A stretch of 14,716 bases of DNA from Hymenopellis radicata (lineage: Eukaryota > Basidiomycota > Agaricomycetes > Agaricales > Physalacriaceae), in the NCBI GenBank assembly GCA_015501595.1, contig JADNRX010001087.1:1-14716 (forward strand), given 5' to 3'. The notes under the pieces were generated by a model. It saw nothing but the letters and a program-made list of their open reading frames with translations. It searched no databases and had not been told where the DNA came from. Each line of letters opens with the position of its first letter. The first letter of the stretch is position 1. Below, piece after piece: positions 1 through 9,079 of this stretch. The position numbers were made by a program, and so were the translations under genes.

Positions 1-19
1 ATAGAGCAAGGCACGAGTG

Positions 20-180
20 GTAAGTACTTGCAAGTATTCGCAAGTATCGGCATCACCCGGGTGGTGCCGCACCCGGCACCTGCCCACCCGGCACTTGCCA
101 ACACCCGGGTGGTGCACAGGTGGCAAGTATGGGGTTGGCGCGGCAAGTATTTGGGGCAAGTACTTGCCTAGTACTTGCCT
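20..180. repeat. Left subterminal palindrome array of the TIR element
   Basis: The stretch holds AAGTACTTG and GTACTTGCC repeats, one full CAAGTACTTG palindrome at 157-166, and two CACCCGGGTGGTG palindromes (about 54-66 and 103-116). The same words recur at the right end, as expected of transposase-binding subterminal repeats in fungal and plant DNA transposons. The binding role is inference. Confidence 0.65.
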
Positions 181-222
181 CAATGGTCAATTATATTTTT
201 AATGATTTTTACGAATTTATTG

Positions 223-410
223 GGGCTCAAATGAGCCCAACGTCGTTGAGAAACGACGTTCGCGGGAATTTCTTGCCGAGACCGAGATCGCCGAAGATCC
301 CGGCAAGTGCCGGATAAGGATCGATCGGGTCTGATCTTCGCACTCTGCTTCCTTCCACCACAGCACAACGTTCGCGTTGTGTTCGTCGGCCCCAGAAAAT
401 TTTCTGGGGC
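223..410. repeat. Cluster of short hairpins inside the TIR element
   Basis: Four inverted repeats lie within 190 bp. They are GGGCTCA-AA-TGAGCCC at 223-238; a 9-bp stem with a 4-base loop at 239-260; CACAACG-TTCG-CGTTGTG at 364-381; and a perfect 22-bp palindrome at 389-410 centred on AAAATTTT. They could form cruciforms or structured RNA. The remainder of the interior (411-1050) shows no gene or clear repeat. Confidence 0.6.
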
Positions 411-1110
411 TCGTTCACCGTCTTGTACTTATTTTCCTTGGCTTTTCTCCCGCGGTTTGGCTTCGCGCCGCCCGCCGCCGCCCATGGATTCGATCCGGGG
501 CGATTTCTTGCGTTTGTCTGCGCGACGACGCCGTCTGGAGCGAGCACGGACAGCGTAAGCCCTCACGGAGGCCGCAATACGACAGGACGACATTTTCTCC
601 GCTGGGTCTGACTGTGCGCCGGCCCAGCCGCCCTCGGATACATTCCGGGGTGATTTTCGCGACAGCGACCAGGACGACAACGTCTATGACCAGCACGGCA
701 CACGACGACGGTCAGGACGACACCCGCCACGCCCAGGATGACACCCATGATGTACGGCAGCTCGCATCGCCACTAGCGCGACTGGCAGCTTTTCGCGCTC
801 GTCTGTGTTGACAGCGCTATCCCGATGGCGTCGTGGACGCGACGTTGCCCAACGGTGTGTATTCACTGCTCTATTTGTTTTTCTTACACCATTACAGGTT
901 GCCTATTTTTTTGGCCCATCGTCTCACCCCGTGCTGTCTCTTTTCTCCTTGCCCTCTCTCCCACCCCACACCATCCCCTACTACACTTCGTTTGGCTGCG
1001 GTTCTTGCTCATGCAAGTAACCGGGGCTTCAGACAAGTGTATCGTGCACGTCGAGAGCCCCCGCGCAATTGCTCGGGGGTCGTCGGCGGGCACGAAAATG
1101 CTCACAAGAT

Positions 1111-1275
1111 GCAAGTACTTTTAACAAGTACTTGCACACCTGCGAGGCAAGTACTTGCCAAGTACTTGACCCGCGGGTCAAGTACTTGTGGGTACCCGGG
1201 TGTACTGGCAGGTGGCAAGTCCGGCTTCTCGGACGCAAGTATTTGCCGGACGGGTGTCGGGTGCACCCGGGTATA
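1111..1275. repeat. Right subterminal palindrome array, with a 30-bp perfect palindrome
   Basis: CAAGTACTTG occurs at 1125-1134, 1148-1157, 1159-1168 and 1179-1188. The last two form the arms of a perfect 30-bp palindrome (1159-1188) centred on CCCGCGGG. Downstream are CCCGGGTG motifs like those of the left end. The density and symmetry suggest repeated binding of a dimeric transposase. Confidence 0.7.
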
Positions 1276-1449
1276 CACTCGTGCCTTGCTCTAGCCTGGA
1301 AGATCGTCCTGATCGTAACACGCCGAGGCCTCTAGCATCAATGCAGGTAGGGAGCTGGTGAGCAGTGAAGACGGCTCTTGAGTATCAGTTTTAAAGGCGG
1401 AGAGCACCCGTTGCATTGTTGTTGACACTGCATGCGAGGCTACTTAGTA

Positions 1450-3981
1450 TCATAAGAGTCGTTGAGCGATCACGAACGTACATTGGATTGCGACCTCATC
1501 ATCAAGGTAAGACGTTCCGCGGATGTTGTAGGCTTTGCAGAAAACATCCGTAATGCACTCCCTTATGAGAGATAGGTGGTCATCGTGTTCGCCACTACTA
1601 ATGGATGCATAGATATCCAGAAGACAAGAAACGCCAGCGAACAAGAGCGGTGATTCCGTGTTACACGTCGGAAGGAGTCTGCACAAGACGCGTATTTCGT
1701 CAGTGTTATCCGCCTGCAAAACATGGCTGCCGTGGAATGAATCCAAAAGCGCTTTCGTTGCACGATGCTTTTCTGTTTCTTCGAGAATTTCCGCCCACAA
1801 GTCTCGATGCTCTCTGGACCACGGGTCGCTCTCGACGGTATTCGATACACTTCCGAGATAAGCATCACAGAGAACCTACAAGTGAACTCGTGAGCGTACT
1901 GCGATGAAAATGTAACACAGAACTTTTACTCTCGAGCTTCCAAAATCGATTTGCAACCGGTTCCTGTCCATCGACGGTTCTCCCCAGAGCTCTGAATCAA
2001 ACAGGTACGCCCGTTCGAGCGCATGTATAAGCTCGCACATGGCCGCTTGTACAAGTTGATCCTCGAGATCCCACTTCTGGATAGCCTTGCCCTGCCCTGT
2101 CTTGCTGTGTGCATAGCCCTCGAATAGGACCGACATCCAAGAGGATATCGCTGCTTTCACAGACGGAGTCTCCTTTTCTTTGATCAAGCTTTCCGTTATA
2201 AACGCAGCCAGTCCGTTGAGCAGGGATATCAAGTGGTCCCGGTTATTGCGAAATTCGTTGACGGACATGTGACGGGTTATCCCAAGGGCAAGGGTGGACA
2301 AGGTGATGAATAGTGAGGCGGCATGCCGGTTGCGCGCGCCGAGAGCTGCATGTGTCAGAGGTAACAGTAGGTCGGCCGCTACAAAACATCAGCGCGGGAA
2401 GCGAAGAAGTAAAGATGAGATATTCATACCAGGTCGATCTTTGACGTCGTCGCCTTCAGGCCATTCGAAGTTGTTTATGACAAGCAACTGTTCGAGAAGG
2501 AAGCTCTCGACCTCCTCTTGACGCGGGACTGAAAGACTCTTCGGAAGTTGATCGCCAATCGCAGTGCCGATTACAATCTCCACGCCCTTTCGAAATACAG
2601 CGGCGGGGTATTTGTATACCGTGTTCCTCTCGACAAATGGTGAGAAAAGAGATAGGAACAGCGACAGAGTTTTAACGTAGTCGACGAGATCATCGGGATT
2701 GACATCCTGCCACTCGGGACCTGCAGGCAAGGACTTGGCTCCGTCCGCCAACAATGAACAGGTCTTTTCGAATTCGTCCGATGAGCATTTGCCATCTCCG
2801 AGCCTGCACCTTTGTGAAGCGTAGGTTTTCGTCTACGGTGCTGTATCGATACAAGTCACAAGCAGCTTTCGGAGCTGCCGTGGGATCCAGACTGCGCGTG
2901 CAGACTGAGACAGTGGTATAAAGGGAAGGCGTCCACGGACAGACGGTTCTAAGCAACCGTAGCAATGCCTGAGGCTCGAGCTGTGCCCTTTTGCTCGCCG
3001 GCTCCCAAGCATCACGTACTGTCCAAATAAGGGGCCGTTTCGTGAAGATGGTTATGATTGGCCCAAGGAGGACGACCGCTAGGTATGCTTGCACCGACCT
3101 GTACGAACATGCCGGGTAGAAGGCTGGCGATGAATATGATGGCGGGTATACAGACGAGACCAATTGTTATTGAGCCTACGATAGTGTTGTACGTGTACAG
3201 TAGCGTGGCGAGTCCTCCAAAGAACAGAAAAAGGGAAGAAATCAGGAGGAGTGGTAGCCAATCCACTATCACGTTAATATGCCAATCTGCCAGACTGTCC
3301 ACGCGCGCTTGTCTGATGGCGAATGTGTGTCTGGGCGACGCTGTCCCGGCCGGGGACGTGTATTCGCTCAGCCACTGTTTCACCATGATGGTGAGCAGGA
3401 TGGAAGTAAGACTGAGGATGAGGCTCGAGAACCAGAGGACGTTGATAGCGATCTGGGCGGACGAGGGCGAATAGGCGGGAAGCGATGCAGCGATATTGGT
3501 CTCGTTTGCTAACTGCGTCGACAGATGGAGGAGGAGGGTGACCATGTCGTCTGAGGAATCGGGCTGGAGCCATTTGTAAGAATCGACCAGGAAGGCTGCC
3601 ACTATTCCGGAGTATAAAGCGCCCTAGAATAGAGAATAAGAATAATTGTGATGGCGTTGTGGGGAAAACGGACACACAAAGACCAGAAGGGTATCGAGCT
3701 CGCCTCTCCAGGTCTGTATATATTTGTCGATTTCATTTCGAGCAGCGTGCATCAAATGGGTCTTGAAAAAAGTAAACGGCGGGAATTGTGCAAGTAAATG
3801 TTGAGCTCACGGATGCATTAAGACTCGACTTGGTCGGCAGTGGACCACCATGGCCCATGAAAACTCTGACTGGCATTTGTGCATCGTCGTATGTTGGAAA
3901 CTCGGGGTGCTGTCGCCGAGTGACACGACCTGGGTCTTGACGCCTCTTGCTCTCCCGACGCCCCGTCACCTCCTCCCGCAC
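1450..3981 (-). pseudogene. DUF6535-domain membrane protein gene with two apparent frameshifts
   Basis: Exons read by eye (minus): 3981-3811, 3761-3678, 3623-2430, 2378-1930 and 1875-1450. The introns are 49, 54, 51 and 54 nt with GT...AG ends, and every joint keeps phase. The family signature lies across exons 2-3: WRGELDTLLVF, then GALYSGIVAAFLVDSYKWL, then PDSSDDMVTLLLHLSTQLAN. Four hydrophobic segments follow the DUF6535 pattern: VFGALYSGIVAAFLV, INVLWFSSLILSLTSILLTI, WLPLLLISSLFLFFGGL and IGLVCIPAIIFIASLLP. Then come the family-like AFYPACSYRS and a long helical C-terminal half of the HEAT-like sort seen in this family. The function of DUF6535 proteins is unknown. Oddities: the frame steps at about 3112-3140 (before AFYPACSYRS) and again at about 2770-2850, both in the same direction. 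The second could instead be a 46-nt intron (2809-2764). The gene is decaying, mis-assembled or mis-sequenced. The start is uncertain: 3981 is the first ATG in frame, but an upstream exon in 4000-4340 is possible. Family assignment is firm; intactness is not. Confidence 0.85.
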
Positions 3982-4493
3982 ACTCCCATCCTCGACGCAC
4001 TACTCCGTCACACGTCGCCTCCATGCGTTAGTCGCCCTCTTTGTCTTGACTCCTCGGGTTCTTCGGGTCGTCTCTGGGGTGTCGTCTTCCTCCCGGGTGC
4101 TCTTCTGGCATGTCGCGACTACTGGGTGGGAGCGGTGTCTGGTGAGGATGGACTCCGGGCGGGAGGAAGCGTCGTCTTGGCGGATGTCGTCTTCGTGTGG
4201 GTGGTCGTCTTCGTCTTCCTGAGCGGATGTGTGGGGGTCGTCGCGACGGCGTCCTGTTGTCGTTGGCGGAGAGAGGCGTGTCCTTCCTTTCTCGGACTCG
4301 ACGCCTGAGTGGCAGTGCAGAACGGCTGCCACTCGAGATCAAATATCTATGCTACGCTCTGGTATACGACTTCGCAGAATGTACTCTAATCGTAAAATAC
4401 CAGGCTGGGATACGCTAAGAACAAGACTCGCAATCTAAAAGTGGATATTTAAAAAATCTGCCAAATCCGCGAAGGGCGGGGATTGAACGTACG
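3982..4493. other. Intergenic: 5' side of the DUF6535 gene and 3' side of M1
   Basis: Positions 4000-4340 are strongly strand-biased (CT/GT-rich on plus, GA/CA-rich on minus). They hold open but low-complexity minus frames rich in Arg, Asp, Glu, His and Pro. These could be an unrecognised N-terminal exon of the DUF6535 gene or simply biased DNA. Positions 4340-4493 are more AT-rich and hold nothing recognisable. Confidence 0.4.
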
Positions 4494-5565
4494 TCAAGTT
4501 GACCGTATACCGCGTTGACAAAAGCGGTTTCCGAGCGTAGCGCTGCAAAGTTCACAATCAGAAGGGGCCGATAGCGCAAGGTCAGGACTTACTGCCGTGT
4601 CCGATATATGCAGACCCTACAGCGCCGCTCAGCGCGTAAACGAATGAGGCTGAACCGAATCAAAGAATTCGACGTACCCGTTGTTCAAGTTCAATGCAGC
4701 GTTGAACAAGATCTTCATTCAACGAGGGCCTTGGCAAAGTCGAGGCTGATGACGAGTCAGTCCATGTTGAAAGACATCAACGTGCCAGGACTTACATGTG
4801 AGCATGATCACCATCATAGCCAAGTGAGGTTGATGTCTGGCCGGGATAGTTAGCGTCAACGAAGAAATTAGACAACGACGAACAGAACCTACCTCAGCGA
4901 CATGTCGGAACAGACAAGGGTCAGTTCAAGGTTAATGCTAAAAATAGTTAGTACTTAGTTAATAAGAAATGAAGGAAATGGTAGACATACTGTGATGAGA
5001 CGAGGTTGACGGTGAGGTCAAGCCCCGACGCGTTGACGTGATGGCGGCGAGGGACCTAGACGACAAGTCAACATCGGTCAAGCACAATCCAAGGAAAAGA
5101 ACAACATACCTTCGATGCAACAAGCAAGAGACAAGCCTCCGACTCATGTTGACGGCGTCGAAACTAGATCAACGTCAACCGTGGAGACCAATGAGAAAAG
5201 CCAACACTAACCAAAGGTAACGACAAGCACAGTCGATAAACTATAAGAGACGGTAAATCAACAAATCAACCAACATGGTTGAAAGAAAAAGTTCAACATA
5301 CCGTGACCTGCGCCGCCTCGAATTGAACCAAGTCGAACATGCTGGCGGGGTCGTCCCGCGTTCCGATGCGATCCCGTGCGAGGCAGCGAGAGCCCTTGAG
5401 AAGTCAAATCCCGACACCCCGACATCCTGTTCAACGCGCTGAACAATCAACCCAAGTTCGAACATGACGGCAAGAGGACACCTACCCGGCGGACACGATG
5501 TTGACCTAGCAATCCCGATGAGGGCGGCAAGACGACGTCAAAGAGACGACCGACGGCGTCGACAT
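4494..5565 (-). CDS. Spliced unit M1: candidate nine-exon gene with broken first exon
   Basis: Exons (minus): 5565-5486, 5426-5302, 5240-5212, 5163-5110, 5055-4991, 4937-4893, 4836-4796, 4745-4678, 4627-4593 and 4542-4494. The introns are 48-61 nt with GTAGG/GTATG/GTAAG-type donors; several have clear branch points (TACTAAC before 4938, GCTAAC before 4837, CTGAC before 4746). From the ATG at 5425 in exon 2, one frame stays open through all later joints for 510 nt (169 codons plus TGA at 4494-4496). The ATG in exon 1 (5565) is in phase with it, but a TAG lies at 5508-5506, so either exon 1 is 5' UTR or the gene is damaged. No protein family is recognised; the product is Arg/Leu/Ser-rich with no clear signal or membrane segment. 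Exons 1-2 and the promoter resemble those of M2, with the same intron phases. It may instead be a non-coding spliced RNA, since the strand is pyrimidine-rich and poor in stops. The splicing pattern is more secure than the protein. Confidence 0.4.
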
Positions 5566-5599
5566 CGTGGTCGTAGTGAGCGTGAGAGGCGAGTGAGAG

Positions 5600-6714
5600 T
5601 GGGGGGGAAAGGAAGAATGGAATGGGGGACACCTCGCTGGTCCAGGCTTATATCCCAAAATATCTCGGGCGAGATCCAGATCTGAGGGAATTAATCCAGT
5701 TCGGATTCGAGGGCCATGACGTCGCTGTCGCTAAGCCATCAGTTAGGCTTTGTCAACCGAATCCGCGGAATGTTGGAATTCGCGCCACACGTAAGTTGGT
5801 GTTGGAATGTTGTTGAATTGAAATTGCAAGGAGCCGAACGATGGGGCTGCGAGTAGAGGAATGTTGTAAGAATATCTGGGAGAGGTATGAGCGAGTCGAG
5901 AGGACATTATCAAATCGAACGCACCAAAGTGAGCAAGTCCAAATCGAGATCTCGTCAACGAGAAAAGGTTCCCAAGTCGAACGTTCGCGGATCCATACGA
6001 ATGTCGTATCCTTATTCTGGGCTGTGGTAACACCGCCACATAAAGGAAGAAACCATAATCGAGCGAAGGAGGGTTCCACGGCGCGAACTTCAACATGGCG
6101 TAACAATCACAAGACCGCGAGGTCTGCGGATCTCAGAGCATCTAGAATAAAGTCTATTGATAGAAATGAGTCGTCATACGCAAAATGGGGGCACATACCG
6201 CTGGTGAATGGAAGTCCATTCAGAGTCCGCATGCTGTACAGCGAGTTTTGAATTGTCTTGCCAGGGATTTCGCCCTGAATTAAGCATCCAGAGTATTGTA
6301 TCCGCAAGCTCCTTTAACGCCGAGGAGAGATTCCCCACAGAAATGGTCGTCCAGATCGAAACGGGATGGGGGATAGAGGCAAGGATGAAGGCCGCGTCAC
6401 CCTTCCCAGGCTGTCGGCCCCGACGCGATAAGATTGAGTTGCAAGTGCCGCGTCATAGATAGCTGAACTCGAAATTGACGGAAGCGGAATGCGAGGTGAC
6501 CGTCAAAAGTGGAAGGGGACGCGTTGTCGCTCCCAGAGAACCGTCGGGATGTCAAGCGAGAGTTTTGAAGAGAATATCCCGATACAAGAGAGGCGCGCGC
6601 AGGACGAGAGAAAGTCAGAATTTGTTAGACACGAGAACTTGAACTCGACGTGGTGAGGGTATGAGAACAAGTCACGTCGATCGCTCGGGTTTGCCCGAAT
6701 AGGAACTTGCGCTC
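5600..6714. repeat. R1: first copy of a ~1.1-kb direct repeat
   Basis: R1 aligns by eye with R2 (about 9080-10216) in the same orientation, with scattered substitutions and small indels. Strong blocks include the TATA region, CGCCACACGTAAGTTGGTGTT (R1 5784-), GAGATCTCGTCAACG, TGGTAACACCGCCAC and the block around GGTTCCACGGCGCGAACTT (R1 6073-6090). The match ends at ACTTGCGCTC (6705-6714). It lies between the start of M1 and the start of P1, so it is probably an upstream, possibly bidirectional, regulatory region. Open frames on either strand are not convincing, although a minus-strand frame beginning KFAPWNPPS is similar in both copies. Confidence 0.75.
5647..5653 (-). promoter_or_regulatory. 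TATA element of M1
   Basis: The minus strand reads TTTTGGGATATAAGCC, followed about 30-50 nt later by a pyrimidine tract (CCCCCATTCCATTCTTCC) that could hold the transcription start. The same arrangement precedes M2, and the surrounding bases are conserved. Confidence 0.55.
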
Positions 6715-6718
6715 AAAT

Positions 6719-7322
6719 CATGACCTCGCTTCGACACTCCTCAATGACGACGACCTCTGGACTTCCCGTGGACTATTCGGCGCACTGGAATAGTGTTGCC
6801 GTCATCAACACAATCGGCAATTTCAGGTAAGCTTTCATTCAGAATGGTTTTCGGCTTACTGCGAATTAGGTTTTCTGTATCCTTCCTCGCGACGTGCACA
6901 AGAAGCCGATAGGCACGTAACGAGAGGACCGCGTGTTATGGTGAGCACCGAGTGCGGATCCTTGTGTCACCTTTGAACTTTATTCAATGTGCCTAGGAAC
7001 ATAGTAGTGCGGCTCTGGAGCACTCCATCTTAAGTCTCCAGCTCGTTCTTCTGTTCAAATTTTAGATTTCTCAGGGTTCTGTTTACTACGCCGGATGTAA
7101 CTACGCTAGGAAGCTTCGCTCGACTTGTATTCTACTGCTCTCTGCGTGTACGGTGCCGAAGCCCCGTCTTTGAATACCAAAATCAACTTCGTCCCTCCCG
7201 ACTCAACCATCGCTTGTCAGTGTCGTTCACGCGACAATTCTCTCCACGAGTCACCGGCGACATTCTCGCCTTACGGCTCGTGTCGTGTCCTGGGCCTTCC
7301 CACACCTACTTCAACTACATAA
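6719..7322 (+). CDS. P1: candidate spliced plus-strand gene, related to P2
   Basis: Directly beyond R1 an ATG (6720) opens a frame including the segment WNSVAVINTIGNF. It runs to a GTAAG donor at 6827; the 43-nt intron ends in TTAG at 6869. A second intron-like segment (6941-6996, GTGAG...CCTAG) follows. A last open stretch (from about 7115 to a TAA at 7320-7322) reads DLYSTALCVYGAEAP onward. Nucleotide similarity to P2 is clear around the first intron and again at CTCGACTTGTATTCTA (P1) versus TTCGACTTCTATTCTA (P2). I could not thread one frame through all exons, so this may be a pseudogene or a non-coding spliced transcript. No family is recognised. It is divergent to M1 and convergent to M2, whose stop lies only about 20 nt past the P1 stop. 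Confidence 0.3.
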
Positions 7323-7340
7323 CTAGTTACTCATTCTACA

Positions 7341-9054
7341 TTACTGTACATCTGTTGCAGTCTCGTTAGTAGGGTACACCACACCACCAACAGCAGCTTA
7401 CCTTCTGTATCTACAGCGTCAATCAACTGGTCTATCTGCCAAAAACAAGTTAGTAAGTCTACTTTCGGGGTAACAAAAGTGTTACCTCGTAAAGTAGTCG
7501 AAAGCCGAGACGCTTGTAGCCGCATCTATCGCTATGTAATCGTCAGAATCTGCACATTGAGCTTTGCCCGAATCTTACTTCCTTCGCCGGCACCTCCGCG
7601 TAAGAGACCAGTCGAATCGTGCGTGTTCTATAGCTGAGTTAACCGTTAGTTCAAAAGGCGAACAAGAAGGACAGTCAGACGCTTACCAGGCCGTCCAAGT
7701 TGTCATTCACGCAACTCTCGTTTCTGTTTCAAAGTAAATGTCAACTCATTTGCATGACAACTGGTCATGACATGCTTACCGTACGCGTCGAGCTTCGAAC
7801 AACCTGATTCACGAAAGGAGACGGTCAGCGCATAAAGGAGGAAATGAACGGAAAGACTTACCTGCGGCGTGATCCTGAAATCGACTCAGAATCCGATGAG
7901 CGTCATCGCAAGGGAAGTACTTGCTAGATCCTTCACAATTGTATGAACAATCAGAGACATCGCGAACGAAGGAAACTTGACCACGTACCGGTAGGAGAAG
8001 ACTTTGCGACTCACAGTCAGTCGGCAATGAACAGCGCTGTCAATGTTGATGAGGACCTGTTAATGAAGAAAAAGCTCATTAACATCTGAGACGAACGTGA
8101 ACATGGTGAGGACATACAAGACAACGAATGATGATAGTCGAGTCGTCGACGATGACCTTGATGAAAGGTGACTCGATGATCAAGTAAATGAAGGATGAGA
8201 CTTACCAACAACGGCGGCGACGAAGACTCGACGTCGACAAAGGCAAGAGGTTGATGTGGGGGTCGATGACTGCAACTTGCAAGTTGTTAGTACGTTGAAC
8301 CGACGACACGGGGGAAGGTAAACTTACCTCGACGATGAGCCGAAATAGAACCAAAGTCCAACGGTAAGGCTACATGTAAGTAGTTAGTGAAGCATGAACA
8401 CTTGATAGAAGAAAGATGAACATATGAGGTCGAGACGTCGGCGAAGGCTTGACAGTGTCCAACGAAGGACAAGACCAACATCGACGTCCTGCCGAATCCC
8501 GATGACGACGAGGTGGTCGACGTCTAGACACAAGGCGATGTCAACAACATTGTTAACAATGAGTAAGACCGTAACTGACCGGTACGTAGTCGAGGAAGAG
8601 GGTAAAGAGTCCGTGATCAAAGTCTTGAATGGATGAGTCGATGTGGCTAAGCAAAGGTAACTCAAAGAACAATCAATCCGAACATGGACCTACCGTGGTC
8701 AGCAAAATCAACGTCGTCGAGTCACATCGCAGTTGAAGTCGTCGGTGATGTCGGTGGGAAGTGCGTCGGGCGAGAGTCATGGCTAGACAAAAGTCACGCA
8801 GCCTGCAAAGCACGTCCGCATGGCATTGGTTCGAGGTTGAACACCATGGCAAGAAATAGCTTACCGAGGGCGGCGGCGCCGTTTCGAGTGACGTCTGGCA
8901 ATACTGCGAGAATGCCAAATCCAACATCCCGACACCTGCACAACGATGAGCGGAAAGTTCAACATGGCCGCCTTAAGGAAATGACTCACCTCGACAAGAC
9001 GAGTCGACGATCCCGACGTAGGCGGCAGCACAGCGACGTCGTAGTCAGAGCCAT
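7341..9054 (-). CDS. Spliced unit M2: candidate 14-exon gene of unknown function
   Basis: Exons used (minus): 9054-8990, 8935-8865, 8646-8586, 8523-8422, 8369-8328, 8275-8206, 8156-8118, 8056-7989, 7923-7862, 7803-7780, 7633-7579, 7531-7486, 7435-7402 and 7351-7341. Together these make 750 nt (249 codons plus TAA), in one frame from ATG to stop. Most introns are 47-65 nt with GTAAG/GTGAG/GTAGG donors and branch points such as TACTAAC (before 8276) and CTTACTAAC (before 7436). The later exons read most like protein: LLVIVDDSTIIIRCL, LTVSRKVFSYRKYFPCDDAH, RILSRFQDHAAG, GYKRLGFRLLYEIDQLIDAV. No family, signal peptide or membrane segment is recognised. The frame needs two internal exon-like segments (8802-8694 and 7723-7687) to be skipped. 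Several weaker joints (8585-8524, 8421-8370) could be wrong. Promoter and exons 1-2 are related to M1. A non-coding RNA or a degenerate gene remains possible; splicing on this strand is better supported than the exact protein. Confidence 0.45.
7687..7723 (-). other. 37-nt cassette exon candidate in M2 (poison exon)
   Basis: It is flanked by good introns: 7779-7724 (GTAAGC...AACAG) and 7686-7634 (GTAAGC...AACTAAC...CTCAG). In the M2 frame its inclusion gives an in-frame TGA after five codons, and 37 nt is not a multiple of three. Skipping it joins exon 7803-7780 to 7633-7579 in phase. Confidence 0.4.
8694..8802 (-). other. 109-nt cassette exon candidate in M2 (poison exon)
   Basis: It is bounded upstream by an intron from 8864 (GTAAGC) to 8803 (TTTGCAG) and downstream by 8693 (GTAGGT) to 8647 (GCTTAG). 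A second acceptor inside it (TTGTCTAG ending at 8783) would shorten it to 89 nt. Inclusion of the 109-nt form brings a TAG within seven codons; neither length is a multiple of three. Skipping it joins exon 8935-8865 to 8646-8586 in phase. Confidence 0.4.
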
Positions 9055-9079
9055 AGTGGTCGTGGTGAGGTCGAAGTGG

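Larger units (their letters stand above)
2..1293. mobile_element. Non-autonomous TIR DNA element (MITE-like, ~1.29 kb)
   Basis: Seen: positions 2-19 (TAGAGCAAGGCACGAGTG) are the exact reverse complement of 1276-1293, an 18-bp perfect terminal inverted repeat; the match stops on both sides. Both subterminal regions (about 20-180 and 1111-1275) are packed with CAAGTACTTG-type palindromes and ACCCGGGTG motifs, and the interior holds several hairpins. No open frame resembles a transposase, so movement would need a transposase supplied in trans. Left flanking sequence is only one base, so the target-site duplication cannot be read: the ends begin TA...TA, which allows a TA duplication, and an 8-bp duplication (right side GCCTGGAA) is also compatible. 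The superfamily is not assigned. The element ends about 150 bp beyond the 3' end of the DUF6535 gene. Confidence 0.8.

Noticed and set aside
4000..4340. Overlapping open frames upstream of the DUF6535 gene
   Set aside because: Low-complexity, strand-biased DNA with several frames open at once; kept only as a possible missing N-terminal exon.
4440..4560. GGGATTGAACG read on the minus strand as a tRNA T-arm, with GTC resembling an Asp anticodon
   Set aside because: The arms do not pair: the T-stem has no complement and the anticodon loop would be 8 bases. The region is also used by the last M1 intron and exon.
5841..6251. 136-codon plus-strand frame in R1
   Set aside because: The frame is not kept in R2, where the aligned region has indels out of frame.
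8521..8665. Reading M2 straight through 8585-8524 as exon
   Set aside because: The frame stays open without splicing there, but splicing puts the downstream exon in the frame that reaches the final stop; noted as an alternative rather than the preferred model.
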